A DNA stretch of 64,000 nucleotides from Rhodothermales bacterium (GTDB lineage: Bacteria > Bacteroidota > Rhodothermia > Rhodothermales > Bin80): the NCBI GenBank assembly GCA_958296045.1, contig CATQHT010000002.1, positions 372,001-436,000 on the forward strand, in the 5' to 3' direction. The notes under the pieces are model-generated. The model saw nothing but the letters and a program-made list of their open reading frames with translations. It was not told the origin of the DNA and did no database searches. Made by a program: the position numbers and the translations under genes. Positions 18,401-27,348 of this stretch are shown here, piece after piece. Every line of letters begins with the position of its first letter. The first letter of the stretch is position 1.

Positions 18401-19117
18401 CTGACCAGGCGAATGACACATTATCTGGTACCCCGGGTCAGAAGTGGATGTTCTACTTGCGACAGACTGATTGTCGAGTGCTGCATGACGATGGGCATCG
18501 GGCAGGATGGTTTCAGGGCAGGATCACATTCCGATAGAGTCCCTGGGCACGTTGTGGTTCGCTGCTCAATCCCTGCGCCTGTCGCGACACCGTTGCCTAG
18601 CGGAATAGGCTTGGTCCGCGTATTCGCTGCCGAGATGGCACTGCTGTCTCTGACGTCATGCGGTTTCTGCAGACAGCGCTCATCCACGCCGTTAACGATA
18701 TCATCGATTGAACGACCCCACATGTGCCTAGGCTTGACGTTTAACAGTTTTCGCCTGTTTACCTCACCAGCGCAATGTCGATCCCCGACCCGGCTTCCCG
18801 TCCGAGGACAATGCCTATTCGACGCACGCTTGGCCACGGCACTTGTAGGCCACGGCGCAAAGCAGGCGCAATGCGCGTATCCCCTGGGCACCGTCGCCAA
18901 CCATGCGCACAAGTCACTGTTACCTGCATGCTCCTACATTAGGTCGCACCGCTCCTGGCAGAACGCTACCATATGGCTGCGAAGCCGGCGCAAAAGGTAC
19001 CAGCATTTGTCAATGCTAAGCATGTCTGATCCGGCTTAACGCAGTTGAGTGAATGGTCTGCGACATTGCATTACCAAGCAGTTTACGATCGTTCAACACA
19101 TAAGTGACATGTTATCA
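18401..19117. other. Intergenic stretch of about 700 bp without a recognised gene
   Basis: Two long ORFs (18413..19039 plus and 18421..18912 minus) cover this gap, but both translate to Arg/Ser/Cys-rich sequence with no family motif and neither has a ribosome-binding site. It probably holds the promoter of the kelch operon and decayed DNA. Confidence 0.4.
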
Positions 19118-19870
19118 TCAATATGTTTTCTTGATCTCCCGATAATGCACGGACTCCAACACGAGTCCGTGCGCAGGCGCTGCCGGGCCTGCCTGTCGCC
19201 GGTCGCGTGAATCAAGAACACGCACCACATCCGTTGGCGCGCGACGCCCACGGCCCACCTCCAGAAGCGTTCCGACCATGGCCCGCACCATTCCGTGAAG
19301 AAACCTGTCAGCCTCCACCTCAAATCGCCACAAAGAAGGTCTGTCCTCACGCACCCACGTAGCACGCGTCACGTCACACACCTTGTTCTGCATTGCAGAA
19401 CGATGTAGGCAAAAAGCCCCAAAATGTTGCTTACGGACAAGGTATGCGGCCGCCGTGTTCATCACGCAGAAATCGATCGCAAATGGGAGCCTATAGCGGA
19501 ACCGTCGCGCCAATGCTACGGGCTGGCAGCTGACGTGGTAGTGATAACGCCGGCGGATCGCATCAAAACGAGCATGAAAGTCATCGTGCGCAGGGGCGAG
19601 TGCCAGTACCGCCACAGACGGCGGTGTAAGGGCGTTTACGGACTTCAGCACGCGGCGCACATCCAACAGGTCTGGCGCGGCAAAGTGGGCCACTTGGCCG
19701 CGCGCGTGCACGCCGCTGTCGGTGCGCCCAGCGCCAATCACCTGTACGGGCGCACGCAGTGCGACAGCCAATGCGCGCTCCAGCGTTTCCTGAACAGATG
19801 GCTGCCCCTGCTGGCGCTGCCATCCGCAAAACCCGCTGCCATCGTATTCGATCAGGATCCGATACTTCAC
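19118..19870 (-). CDS. truA: tRNA pseudouridine(38-40) synthase TruA
   Basis: A 250-residue enzyme that isomerises uridines 38-40 in the anticodon arm of many tRNAs. The N-terminus KYRILIEYDGSGFCGWQRQ is the TruA signature, and the catalytic aspartate lies in GAGRTDSGVHARGQ. The C-terminal motif FLHGMVRAMVGTLLEVGRG is also conserved. The length is normal and the frame intact. It is monocistronic as far as visible. The ATG lies 395 bp from the transposase start on the opposite strand. Confidence 0.95.
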   Translation of the reverse strand: MKYRILIEYDGSGFCGWQRQQGQPSVQETLERALAVALRAPVQVIGAGRTDSGVHARGQVAHFAAPDLLDVRRVLKSVNALTPPSVAVLALAPAHDDFHARFDAIRRRYHYHVSCQPVALARRFRYRLPFAIDFCVMNTAAAYLVRKQHFGAFCLHRSAMQNKVCDVTRATWVREDRPSLWRFEVEADRFLHGMVRAMVGTLLEVGRGRRAPTDVVRVLDSRDRRQAGPAAPAHGLVLESVHYREIKKTY

Positions 19871-20264
19871 GGTGGTGTTCTGGTGCCGTTCGGTTCATCG
19901 TACGAACAGGCCCGGTAAGCCCCCGAAAAGCACAGACCCAATATACTCCCACGAAGACGCAACAATCATGCCCTGGCAGCGCGTCTTAAATCAAATATTG
20001 GCCTGGGCGGTCATGCTTCCCGCCTGCTCTGCGGGTACGGACCTGCGAAGGGGCTTGATCCGTAATGCCCAGCTTACCTCTGGCGCAACATGCAGGCATC
20101 CGGCAGCGTGGTACGCGTCAGCGATTCTAATTTAGATGCATGTAGAGGCTACGGGGATACTTGGTTAGCAGACGATATGTGTATGATGGGTGTATGGAGT
20201 GACAATACCGGTCCTGCGATGCCCTGCTATAGGGTGCTCTCGTCTTTCACTCTGAGGTACACCC
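19871..20264. other. Gap between truA and the transposase pseudogene
   Basis: About 390 bp with no recognisable gene. It should contain the truA promoter (minus strand) and the left end of the transposon whose gene begins at 20265; I could not define an inverted terminal repeat. Confidence 0.35.
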
Positions 20265-22330
20265 ATGAAACCAAGCAAGCTGCTGCGCGATGTGCTGAAA
20301 CGCATCCGATCGGCCGCCGGTACATTTGAGGATAACCGTTAGGGGCCCAATCTGCGCTACACGCTGGCCGATGCCGTGTTGAGCGCATTTGCCTGCTTCT
20401 TTCTGCAATCGCCCTCTTTTCTTGCTTTTCAGCGGAGGATGCAGGACGACGTGGGCCGTTCCAACTGCCAGACGCTGTTTGGCATGCAAGGCATTCCCTC
20501 TGACGGGCAGATCCGCAACCTGCTGGACCGCCTGGTGCCAGATTCATTTCAGCTCCTGTTTCTGCACCTGCTGGATACGCTTCGTTCCAAGGGAGACTTT
20601 TCGCCATTTGTACGTCTGAGGGATCGCATCCTCGTGGCGCATGATGGCATCGAGTTTCATTCCTCTCGGACAATCCATTGTCAGCAATGCTCCTCGCGTC
20701 GCACAGGCAAAGACAAGCGTCCCTCGTTCTTCCATACCATGGTGGCGGCGGTTGTGGTGGCGCCAGGGCACAACCGTGTGGTACCTTTGATGCCAGAGTT
20801 TGTCTGCACACAGGATGATCCTGGCGACCAGCACTCGGTGCGGCGTCGCAAGCAGGGTTGCGAGATCAATGCCGCTAAGCGGTGGTTAACGAAGTGGGGA
20901 GCTCGCATGGCTCGCTATCGTCCGGTATATCTGGGAGATGCCCTATATGCTACACACCCCTTTTGCCAACAGGTGCTCCATGCGGGCGCCGATTTCCTGT
21001 TTGTGGTCAAACCCAAGTCGCCACGCTATTCAAGTTTTTACACGAGCGCTATATCCAGAGCACCGATTGGATCCGGGTGCAGAACAAGAAGACACGTCGC
21101 TACGAAGAGCACTGCTATCGCTGGATGACCGATCTGCCGATTCGGAACACGGACGATGCCGTACACGGCACATGGGTGGAAAAGACCGTGCGGGTACGCC
21201 AAAAGCAGGGCACCTACAAGCAGAGACCTTCTACACGACGCTTTTCACCAGCCTGACGGTAACGAAGCACAATGTGCAGGTGCGCCAGGCTAACTGGTGC
21301 CAGTACAGGGAGTGAAAGTCTCCCGATGTGAAGGATTAACCATCCACGCATCTCCTCGAGCCGTGCGTTGGTACCCGCGAGGGTGCCAGCGAAGCGTCGG
21401 TAGAGGTGCGGGTGGGCAGGGCTAATGAGCACCGAAAATGTTATAGTCCGGGATGCCGAGGCTTTCTGCTTGGTCGAAGGCAACACCTTCTTTGCCGTTA
21501 ATGGTGAGGCGGAGGAGGGTCCCGCGGTGTCCAAGAACCCAGGCACGCACGTACGTACTGCATCGGGACCTGGGAGGTCTCTCCATTACCCATCCCTTCG
21601 GGGAGGGTCGCCAAAGCGTAGGCTAAATGCTGATCGGAGGATGTACGGTGGAGAGAAGTCAGATGTGACCATAGTAGCTACGAAGCCAGCGAACAACGCG
21701 TGGATGACCACGGGGCGGAGCCGGTGGAGCCAAGGGTCGCACCCAAGGGGAAAGCGGGAAGCTGGATTCATGCCGGACTCTGGGCCGGATTTCGTGAATC
21801 TTGTCCAATGGCTGTGGACTCAGAGCCACAGTCGGGGCGCAGGTGTACCGCTTACGGCTGGAGGTGGGTATCCCCACTTCCTAACGTCATGCGCGACAGC
21901 GCGACCTGCGGGAGGAGCCGTGTGCGTCACCGCGCACGCACGGATCTGTGCGGGGCCCCAGGGGAAACCCTGGGGCTACCGCGATGAGGTTGCTCGTTGT
22001 GGGCGGGCGCGCTGGAAGATCGAGAACGAGTGCTTCAAGCGCATCGCACGACACGGACAGAACTTCAAACACAATTTCGGGCATGGCAAAAATGGGCTGG
22101 CAAACCTGTTAGCCACCCTCAACCTGTTGGCATTTGCCGTGCATACGACGCTCGACCAAGTAAAAGGGTTGTGGAAGCAATGCCGAGCATCCTACCAGGT
22201 GCGCCGCGATTTCTTTGAGGCGTTGCGGGCACGTACGATACGCTACCCAATTCCCAACTGGCGAAGGCTCTGGGAAAGCATGTTGTTCCGTCCTCCTCCC
22301 CTGCTGGCGCCTTCCGCTGTGAGAGCCTGA
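20265..22330 (+). pseudogene. DDE transposase gene with stop, two frameshifts and a group II intron
   Basis: Reading begins at ATG 20265 (MKPSKLLRDVLKRIRSAAG). A TAG follows FEDNR. The frame then continues through YTLADAVLSAFACFF, VAHDGIEFHSSRTI and VYLGDALYATHPFCQQVL to FVVKPKS, where it shifts to frame 2 (TLFKFLHERYIQSTDW). Near 21225 it shifts to frame 1 (ETFYTTLFTSLTVTKHNVQ) and meets the intron at 21280. After 21985 it resumes EVARCGRARWKIENECFKRI and FKHNFGHGKNGLANLLATLN, the conserved C-terminal block with the catalytic Glu region. The IS family is uncertain (IS4- or ISNCY-like). The three lesions make it inactive regardless of splicing. Confidence 0.75.
21280..21985 (+). ncRNA. Group II intron, 706 nt, with intron ORF deleted
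   Basis: The element starts GTGCG (GTGCGCCAGGCTAACTGG), the group II 5' consensus, and ends in a domain V-like hairpin (GAGCCGTGTGCG ... GCACGCACGGATC) and a domain VI-like hairpin (CCCCAGGGGAAACCCTGGGG) followed by CTACCGCGAT, a 3' AY end. Removing 21280-21985 joins ...AAT GTG CAG to GAG GTT GCT CGT, giving TKHNVQ-EVARCGRARWKIEN, a continuous transposase sequence. Between the 5' domains and domain V a remnant of the reverse-transcriptase/maturase N-terminus is readable (GAEPVEPRVAPKGKAG) but the rest of the protein is gone. It would need a maturase in trans to splice or move. Confidence 0.8.
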
Positions 22331-22631
22331 AAGATTGTATGTCGTAAACAGGATAACCGGGAATTCCAGAGGCCTGGAAGGCCGTCGTATGTCTGGGGTG
22401 GATTGGTGGCGCCTCAATTGTAGCTTCTCATTGCCCGTTTCCGTCCACCAACCGTCTACCTCACAGCCCGCGTGCGCGTAGCCTACCGCAAAACAAGACC
22501 CGTTCCCCCACTGAACGGTCCAAATTTAGAATCGCTGGGTACACGTACGAGAGCACAGTCGCCTTGCGGCGTATGGGTTATATTGCAGGTGATCGGTAGG
22601 TTCTCACCTTCATACGACAAGACATAAGACA
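22331..22631. other. Gap upstream of the outer-membrane protein gene
   Basis: About 300 bp between the transposase remnant and the outer-membrane protein gene. It should hold the right end of the dead transposon and the promoter of the next operon; TATATTG at about 22580 is a possible -7 element, but the matching -33 spacing is poor. No gene seen. Confidence 0.35.
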
Positions 22632-23558
22632 ATGACCTTGTATAAGTCAGCTTTGTTATCAGGCCTGCTGATTGTGGGCTGGGCTTTTTCGACTAGTGCT
22701 CTTGCTCAAAGTAGCTGGTACGTCGGTGGGGAATTAGGGACCGGCCTCGCTCCTGGTGTCACGATGGACGGCGTCAGCAACGACCGCTCAAGCCTTTGCG
22801 ATGAGTTCATTAACCCGCTTTATGCCAGTGTGCCCGGCTGTACAGACCCGACCCGGGGTTCAGGCGACGGGTGGAAAGCCGCGTTTTCTGGAGCTACCGG
22901 CGCCATAGGCAGCGTCTCTCTCGGATACTACGTTATGCCGTGGATGCGTCTGGAAATCCAGGCTACCTCTTGGTCGGCGTCGTATGACGACGCTGTGCCG
23001 GTGGGGTCGGCCACGGGCGTTAATCTGGAGAAGCTGAATGATGAGATATTCATCGCTCGGGAGCGCCTTGGCACCTTTAACGCAATCGGAGGATTCCTAA
23101 ATGTCTATGTGGACCGCCCGATAGGGAGTGCCGGATGGGCGTTTTACGGCGGTGCTGGCGCTGGCATCGCAGACATGCGTGCTACCTATTCCAGCCTCTG
23201 GGTCCGCAACAGGGATCCAGACAAGATCGCGACAGGATCCGACCAGCCCAACGCCGAAGAGATCCGCAACAACTTGGCGGGTACGCTGAGCGATGGCAGT
23301 GCCACGCTGACGTCAACGGCGCCGGCCATCCAGTTTATGGTTGGTCTGGACCGGCACTGGACACGGCACTTGAGGAGTGGCTTAGTCATTCGCTACGTGA
23401 AGTACTTCGAGCTCGATAGCGACGAGTTGCAGTGGGACCCGCTGCGGACCCATGTGCCCAACCTTCGCCGCGATGGCAGCGAGGAGGTGCACGGCTTCAT
23501 GAAGACCAGCGATTTCGCTGCCTTCTCTGTCGGCCTCGTATTCATGCGGCGGCTATAG
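22632..23558 (+). CDS. Outer-membrane beta-barrel protein
   Basis: A 308-residue exported protein. The signal peptide covers residues 1-25 (MTLYKSALLSGLLIVGWAFS ... ALAQ). The mature protein has alternating amphipathic strands rich in Gly and aromatics (WYVGGELGTGLAPG, GSVSLGYYVMPWMRLEIQA, WAFYGGAGAGIADM) and ends in an aromatic/basic strand (AFSVGLVFMRRL), as in OmpW- or opacity-type barrels. No specific family can be named. It lies 4 bp upstream of aroK, so the two are probably co-transcribed although functionally unrelated. The frame is intact. Confidence 0.75.
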   Translation: MTLYKSALLSGLLIVGWAFSTSALAQSSWYVGGELGTGLAPGVTMDGVSNDRSSLCDEFINPLYASVPGCTDPTRGSGDGWKAAFSGATGAIGSVSLGYYVMPWMRLEIQATSWSASYDDAVPVGSATGVNLEKLNDEIFIARERLGTFNAIGGFLNVYVDRPIGSAGWAFYGGAGAGIADMRATYSSLWVRNRDPDKIATGSDQPNAEEIRNNLAGTLSDGSATLTSTAPAIQFMVGLDRHWTRHLRSGLVIRYVKYFELDSDELQWDPLRTHVPNLRRDGSEEVHGFMKTSDFAAFSVGLVFMRRL

Positions 23559-23562
23559 CACT

Positions 23563-24138
23563 GTGCCAGACGCGCTCTGCAGCCGAAGCCGGCGCATAAT
23601 CCTGGCTGGCTTTATGGGCAGCGGCAAGAGTACGCTCGGGCCACCCTTGGCCCAGGCGCTGAACCTTGGGTATGCGGATCTGGATGAGGAGGTGGCAGCT
23701 CGCGCGCGGCGCAGCGTGGCGGACATCTTTGCAGCGGAAGGCGAAACGGCGTTTCGCAGGCTTGAGAGCGCGGTTCTGCGCGCTACCGAACCCGGATGCG
23801 TCTATTCGCTAGGTGGCGGAGCATTGACCTTTAGCAGCAACTTAGCTTGGATCCTGCGGCATGGCCTGCTGATATATCTGAAGGTGACGCCGGAGGAGTT
23901 GCACCGCCGGCTGATCGCCGATCCTGCAGAGCGTCCTCTCCTGTGCGATCGGCGGGGCCAGCGTTTGGCTGCCGCTCCCCTCATGGCCAGGGTACGGAAT
24001 CTTCTGGAGGCGCGAAGAACTATGTATGAGCAGGCGCACATCATTCTTTGCGCGATGGGTGATGTTGCAGAAGTCGTTCAGCGCGCCGCAGACGCCATCA
24101 GTGCCTATGAAGCAGCGAGCCGAAAGGTGCGACGGTGA
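23563..24138 (+). CDS. aroK: Shikimate kinase
   Basis: A 191-residue P-loop kinase that phosphorylates shikimate at the 3-hydroxyl in chorismate synthesis. Walker A is GFMGSGKSTLG. The shikimate-binding DLD motif (YADLDEEV), the substrate Arg in ETAFRRLES and the GGGA loop (SLGGGALT) are present, and the lid contains RPLLCDRRG. Translation starts at GTG 23563. Chorismate made by this pathway would feed the chorismate mutase gene near 50 kb. The 3' end overlaps the convergent rnhB gene by 34 bp. Confidence 0.93.
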   Translation: MPDALCSRSRRIILAGFMGSGKSTLGPPLAQALNLGYADLDEEVAARARRSVADIFAAEGETAFRRLESAVLRATEPGCVYSLGGGALTFSSNLAWILRHGLLIYLKVTPEELHRRLIADPAERPLLCDRRGQRLAAAPLMARVRNLLEARRTMYEQAHIILCAMGDVAEVVQRAADAISAYEAASRKVRR

Positions 24139-24707
24139 TGCAATGTCGGGCCATGCGCGGCCAGGGCGGTATAGTGGGCACGCGTTGGATACCCCACATT
24201 GGAATGCCAGCCATACGCGGGATGCTCCAAATGTAGCGCGCGCATTATTCTGTCGCGCGTGACCTTAGCAATGATTGACGCGGCAGCTATGACCTGGCTG
24301 CGGGCATCACCGCGCGTAACGGTCTTCAGTGGCCACGGACTGGGTGAAAAAGCGCGATTACCGTCAACCAGCACAAAGTCGGGAGGCACCGTCAGTGCGC
24401 AGGCAGCTCCATGCATGGCTTCCAGGGTTGCTTGCAGGATGTTCGTTGCATCGATATGTCGGGGATCGCGCTGGCATATCGCCGTGGCTGTGGCATGATG
24501 GCGAATAATGGAGTAAAGCGTTTCGCGACGGGCAGGGCGTAGCTTCTTGCTGTCATCAATGCCAGGAAGCACCAACGAGGGTGGAAAGATGACGGCAGCG
24601 GCTACCACGGGCCCTGCCAGCGCACCTCGTCCCGCTTCATCAATGCCAGCTACATGGACAAAGCCTCGTTGCCAGAGCGCAGCTTCAATGTCGGTCGGAC
24701 AAGCCAT
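24105..24707 (-). CDS. rnhB: Ribonuclease HII
   Basis: A 200-residue enzyme that nicks 5' of ribonucleotides misincorporated in DNA and degrades RNA in hybrids. The signature HVAGIDEAGRGALAGPVVAAA carries the first catalytic Asp-Glu pair, and the third Asp lies in FVLVDGNRAF. A fourth acidic position and the motif AAASIIAKVTRDRIM with HPAYGWHSNVGYPT match the family. The length is normal. It is convergent with aroK and overlaps its last 34 bp. Confidence 0.95.
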   Translation of the reverse strand: MACPTDIEAALWQRGFVHVAGIDEAGRGALAGPVVAAAVIFPPSLVLPGIDDSKKLRPARRETLYSIIRHHATATAICQRDPRHIDATNILQATLEAMHGAACALTVPPDFVLVDGNRAFSPSPWPLKTVTRGDARSQVIAAASIIAKVTRDRIMRALHLEHPAYGWHSNVGYPTRAHYTALAAHGPTLHHRRTFRLAAS

Positions 24708-24865
24708 GGGCCTTGCGGCGTTTGCTGGGGCTCATATGCTGGATTAGCGCTGTACAATGTAGCTCCAGCAGTAATAGGGCGTCGATAGTTCGCATTGCTC
24801 CTGGAGGCGGAACTGTTACTCGGAAAACGGGGCCGGGCGATAATGACTTCCCCGACGCGCGCGAC

Positions 24866-24925
24866 CACCGAATCCGGGGTTAATCGACCACCGGTTCCAG
24901 CGCAAATCGATCAGTGGCGGCGTGC
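24866..24925. repeat. Remnant of an IS21-type terminal repeat
   Basis: The sequence CGACCACCGAATCCGGGGTT followed by AATCGACCACCGG resembles the terminal repeats of the intact IS21 element at 55769-55835 (CGACCACCGATTCCACGGTT then AATCGACCACC). No istA follows; IS66 genes start about 110 bp downstream. It is therefore the scar of an IS21 copy, the istB part of which survives at 25506-25885. Confidence 0.55.
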
Positions 24926-25034
24926 TGTCGGACGTAGGTCGGGTCGGTTCCGTCCGAAAGTCTGCATCTTGAACGGCTAGAATTATTGCCCGACCTTGTA
25001 GGAGGTTCGATTGACCAATCCGTGTGGTCTTAGC

Positions 25035-25358
25035 ATGGCAACGAGAGTCAGGGGCACACCAGCGGTGATGTTTCCGGTGATCGCGCGTCATTTGCGTGGT
25101 ACGCAGCGTGCGGAGGCATTTTGCCAGGAGCATGGCATAACGCGTAGTTGGCTGATGTACTGGTACCGCAAGTATGGGGCATGATCGTCTGCGGTGGTGG
25201 GCGATGCGTTTGTGGAGGTTCCTTCCCCTGTTCAGCGGGACGGGGGAGCACTAATGGCATTACAGTTTCCAGGCGGCGCCTGTTTGCGTGTATTTTCGCT
25301 GGTGCAGTCGGCGTTCTTAGCAGCGCTGATTCATGGTGAGGGTGGCAGCTCATGTTAG
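25035..25358 (+). pseudogene. IS66 accessory gene tnpA with in-frame TGA
   Basis: ATG 25035 opens a frame with a helix-turn-helix-like block (QRAEAFCQEHGITRSWLMYW). A TGA at 25182 interrupts it. The same frame continues SSAVVGDAFVEVPSPVQ and ALMALQFPGGACLRVFSLVQ and ends at TAG 25356-25358, which fits the second half of IS66 OrfA proteins. The tnpB ATG (25352) overlaps the end, as in intact IS66 elements. The upstream half alone would be a 49-residue peptide; the gene is broken. Confidence 0.65.
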
Positions 25359-25505
25359 CGCTGGGTCTTTGTCATCGCGTTTTCGTGTATCGCGAGCCGG
25401 CAGATCTGCGGAAGGGGTTTGACGACTTGTGCGGATTGATTCGTTCGGGGATGAAGCGGGATCCGTTGTCGGATGATGTCTATGTGTTCATCAATCGTCG
25501 TTGGA
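25352..25505 (+). pseudogene. IS66 accessory gene tnpB, 3' end replaced
   Basis: The frame from ATG 25352 reads CHRVFVYREPADLRKGFDDL and GLIRSGMKRDPLSDDVYVFI then NRRW, the IS66 Orf2 (TnpB) signature. It stops matching at about 25505, where IS21 istB sequence begins out of frame. The usual length is about 115 residues; only about 50 remain. Confidence 0.7.
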
Positions 25506-25885
25506 TATGCGCTATTTCCGGTTGCAACGAATGCTCGAAGACGTTGCGCTGGCGCGAGCAGAGGGCCGGCTCCTGAAGCTGCTGCGTACGTTGTCGCGGC
25601 TTAGCGTGCTGGTTGTTGATGATTGGGGGGCTGAAAAGACTCACCAACGTGCAGCAAGATGATCTGCTGGAAATCTTGGATGACCGACACCAGGTCAGCT
25701 CCACCATTGCTACCAGCCAGCTCCCGGTGGAACGCTGGCATCAGGCCATGGAAAATCCTACGCTCGCAGATGCTATCCTGGATCGCCTCGTCCACAACGC
25801 GCACCGCATCCAGCTGACCGGCGACTCGATGCGTAAGCAAATGGCTAACGTGCACATGCCGGAAAACCCGGAAGACTCATCTTGA
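25506..25885 (+). pseudogene. istB: IS21 istB (ATPase) C-terminal half, frameshifted
   Basis: From about 25506 the plus strand encodes [20 protein letters not shown] and then [10 protein letters not shown] (Walker B). A run of six Gs at this point breaks the frame. It resumes [20 protein letters not shown] and [20 protein letters not shown] and ends at 25885. Compared with the intact IstB at 55898-56677, the N-terminal half and Walker A are missing. It is joined directly to IS66 tnpB, so one element interrupted the other and both decayed. Confidence 0.75.
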
Positions 25886-26214
25886 TTCTAACCACAAACT
25901 CCCAGCAACCACAGGGCATGGCAGCTTACGTCACCATCGTAAGGCGGCTGGACAACCTCCAGCGCGGGTGTCCAGCTTGGATCGGATTGGGTGCACGAAT
26001 TCGTCGGATTATGCAGCCCGCAAATTAGTGGCGCCAAACCACCTCCACGCGGCACCGATCAGCTGAAATGCGCTCAAATAGCCGGACTTACAGATGGATA
26101 CTCCAGAAGAGCACATCTTCACGAAGTGACGAGGACTCGGGACTTTGCACATGTGACCTAGAACTCAAACCAAGCCGCTGTTTGTCCCGGCCCATTTAAC
26201 ATCGATCCGAACAA
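25886..26214. other. Decayed DNA between IS fragments
   Basis: About 330 bp between the istB fragment and the tnpC fragment. No readable protein block was found; it is probably eroded IS66 or IS21 sequence. Confidence 0.35.
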
Positions 26215-26597
26215 CGAAGAGCAGAGGATAATCATAGCCGATCGGCCGCGGCGACCGGTCGACAAGAATGTGGATCACCTGCCTCTGCATCGCCAGGAGC
26301 AGCGCTCTAAGCAGGCTGGCGTCGACTCTATGAAGTCCACTCGCGGTGCGTGGATCTGCAAAGTAGTATTCTGCGCTCGCGAAATATCTGATGCTCTTAA
26401 GAAGAAGGCGCTATCGACCGGGTATCTGCAGGCGAATCAGACGACAATTCAGGTGCAGCATGCGAAAAAAGGCGACGCATCGTGGCTGCTACTGGATCTG
26501 CCCGGCTCCGAAATGCGATCTGGCGACTGGAGTATCGCACAGACAGTTCCCAGAGCACCTCCAAGCTGTCTTGAAGCACTATGCTGATACAATGTAA
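26215..26597 (+). pseudogene. IS66 transposase (tnpC) internal fragment
   Basis: The plus strand reads IIIADRPRRPVDKN, then VDHLPLHRQEQRSKQAGV and LKKKALSTGYLQANQTTIQV, the IS66 TnpC core around the first catalytic region (normally QADETT; here N replaces D, and Q replaces E). Frameshifts follow, and the end reads EHLQAVLKHYADTM in another frame. At least two frameshifts and a changed catalytic aspartate show it is dead. It belongs to a different IS66 lineage from the fragment at 58711-59575. Confidence 0.65.
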
Positions 26598-26895
26598 GCG
26601 GACGGGTACGTGACGTACGTCACTCTTGATGCCTCCCCACGCAACCTGCCTCGGGCGTCCCTGCTCTCCTGCCACCTTGCAACCGGCCGCCCAAGCCAGT
26701 CACAGACAGACAGCTGTATTGCAGCCCGCTAATCACTAGGCCGCTCGGACCTGTCAGGCATTACGCCTACCTGTCTGTTCTCGACCAACACTGCCTCCCA
26801 AGAAGCACGCACAGCCTCTTTTGCACTACTTTGTCGAAATGGATACCCATTCTTGTACCCGAGTCGAAACGGGCGGTCCTGCAGCTGCTCGATCG

Positions 26896-27348
26896 TCACT
26901 GCTTCGTGACCGTGATTGTTACGGCCGTCTCCCCTCCAGGGATAGTGCTGCAATCGTTATCATACGATTGCCAAGTGCTCGACACAGAGAGCCTATTCTC
27001 CGCTGTGGTGTAAGAACCCTCTACGGACTCAGATACATCACAATTGTCTTCCTCTATGCGAAAAGCCATCCCTACGTCTGGGTTTCGGCCTTCTTCTACG
27101 GTGCCGGTAAAGGACACGGAAAAGTCCTCCCCGTCTTCGTCGACCACGGATAATGTCCCCGTCAAGGCTGCCCCCGTCTGCTGAATCGTCATGTTCGCTG
27201 GCAATCTTCCCGTCACAGTGCTAAACGTAAACTGAAACTCGCCCGAATAGGATCCGGTCAGGTCATCGTAATCCGGTGAAGACGACGAATCGCAGCTCAC
27301 CGAGATCGTTGCAATCAGGATCCAGAATGGTAGTGACCTTATGTTCAT
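26896..27348 (-). CDS. Small lipoprotein of unknown function
   Basis: A 150-residue protein with a lipoprotein signal (MNIRSLPFWILIATISVSC, Cys at residue 19) followed by an acidic Ser-rich linker. The mature part is predicted all-beta, with the repeated pattern GSYSGEFQFTF, MTIQQTGAALTGTLSVV, DFSVSFTGTVEEG and ETAVTITVTK, resembling lipocalin-like or calycin-like small lipoproteins of Bacteroidota. No family can be assigned with certainty. It stands alone in degraded DNA, yet its frame is intact, so it is probably still under selection. Confidence 0.7.
   Translation of the reverse strand: MNIRSLPFWILIATISVSCDSSSSPDYDDLTGSYSGEFQFTFSTVTGRLPANMTIQQTGAALTGTLSVVDEDGEDFSVSFTGTVEEGRNPDVGMAFRIEEDNCDVSESVEGSYTTAENRLSVSSTWQSYDNDCSTIPGGETAVTITVTKQ

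Noticed and set aside
18413-19039. 208-residue plus ORF and its 163-residue antisense partner
   Set aside because: No family motif, no start signal, and compositional bias typical of non-coding GC-rich DNA.
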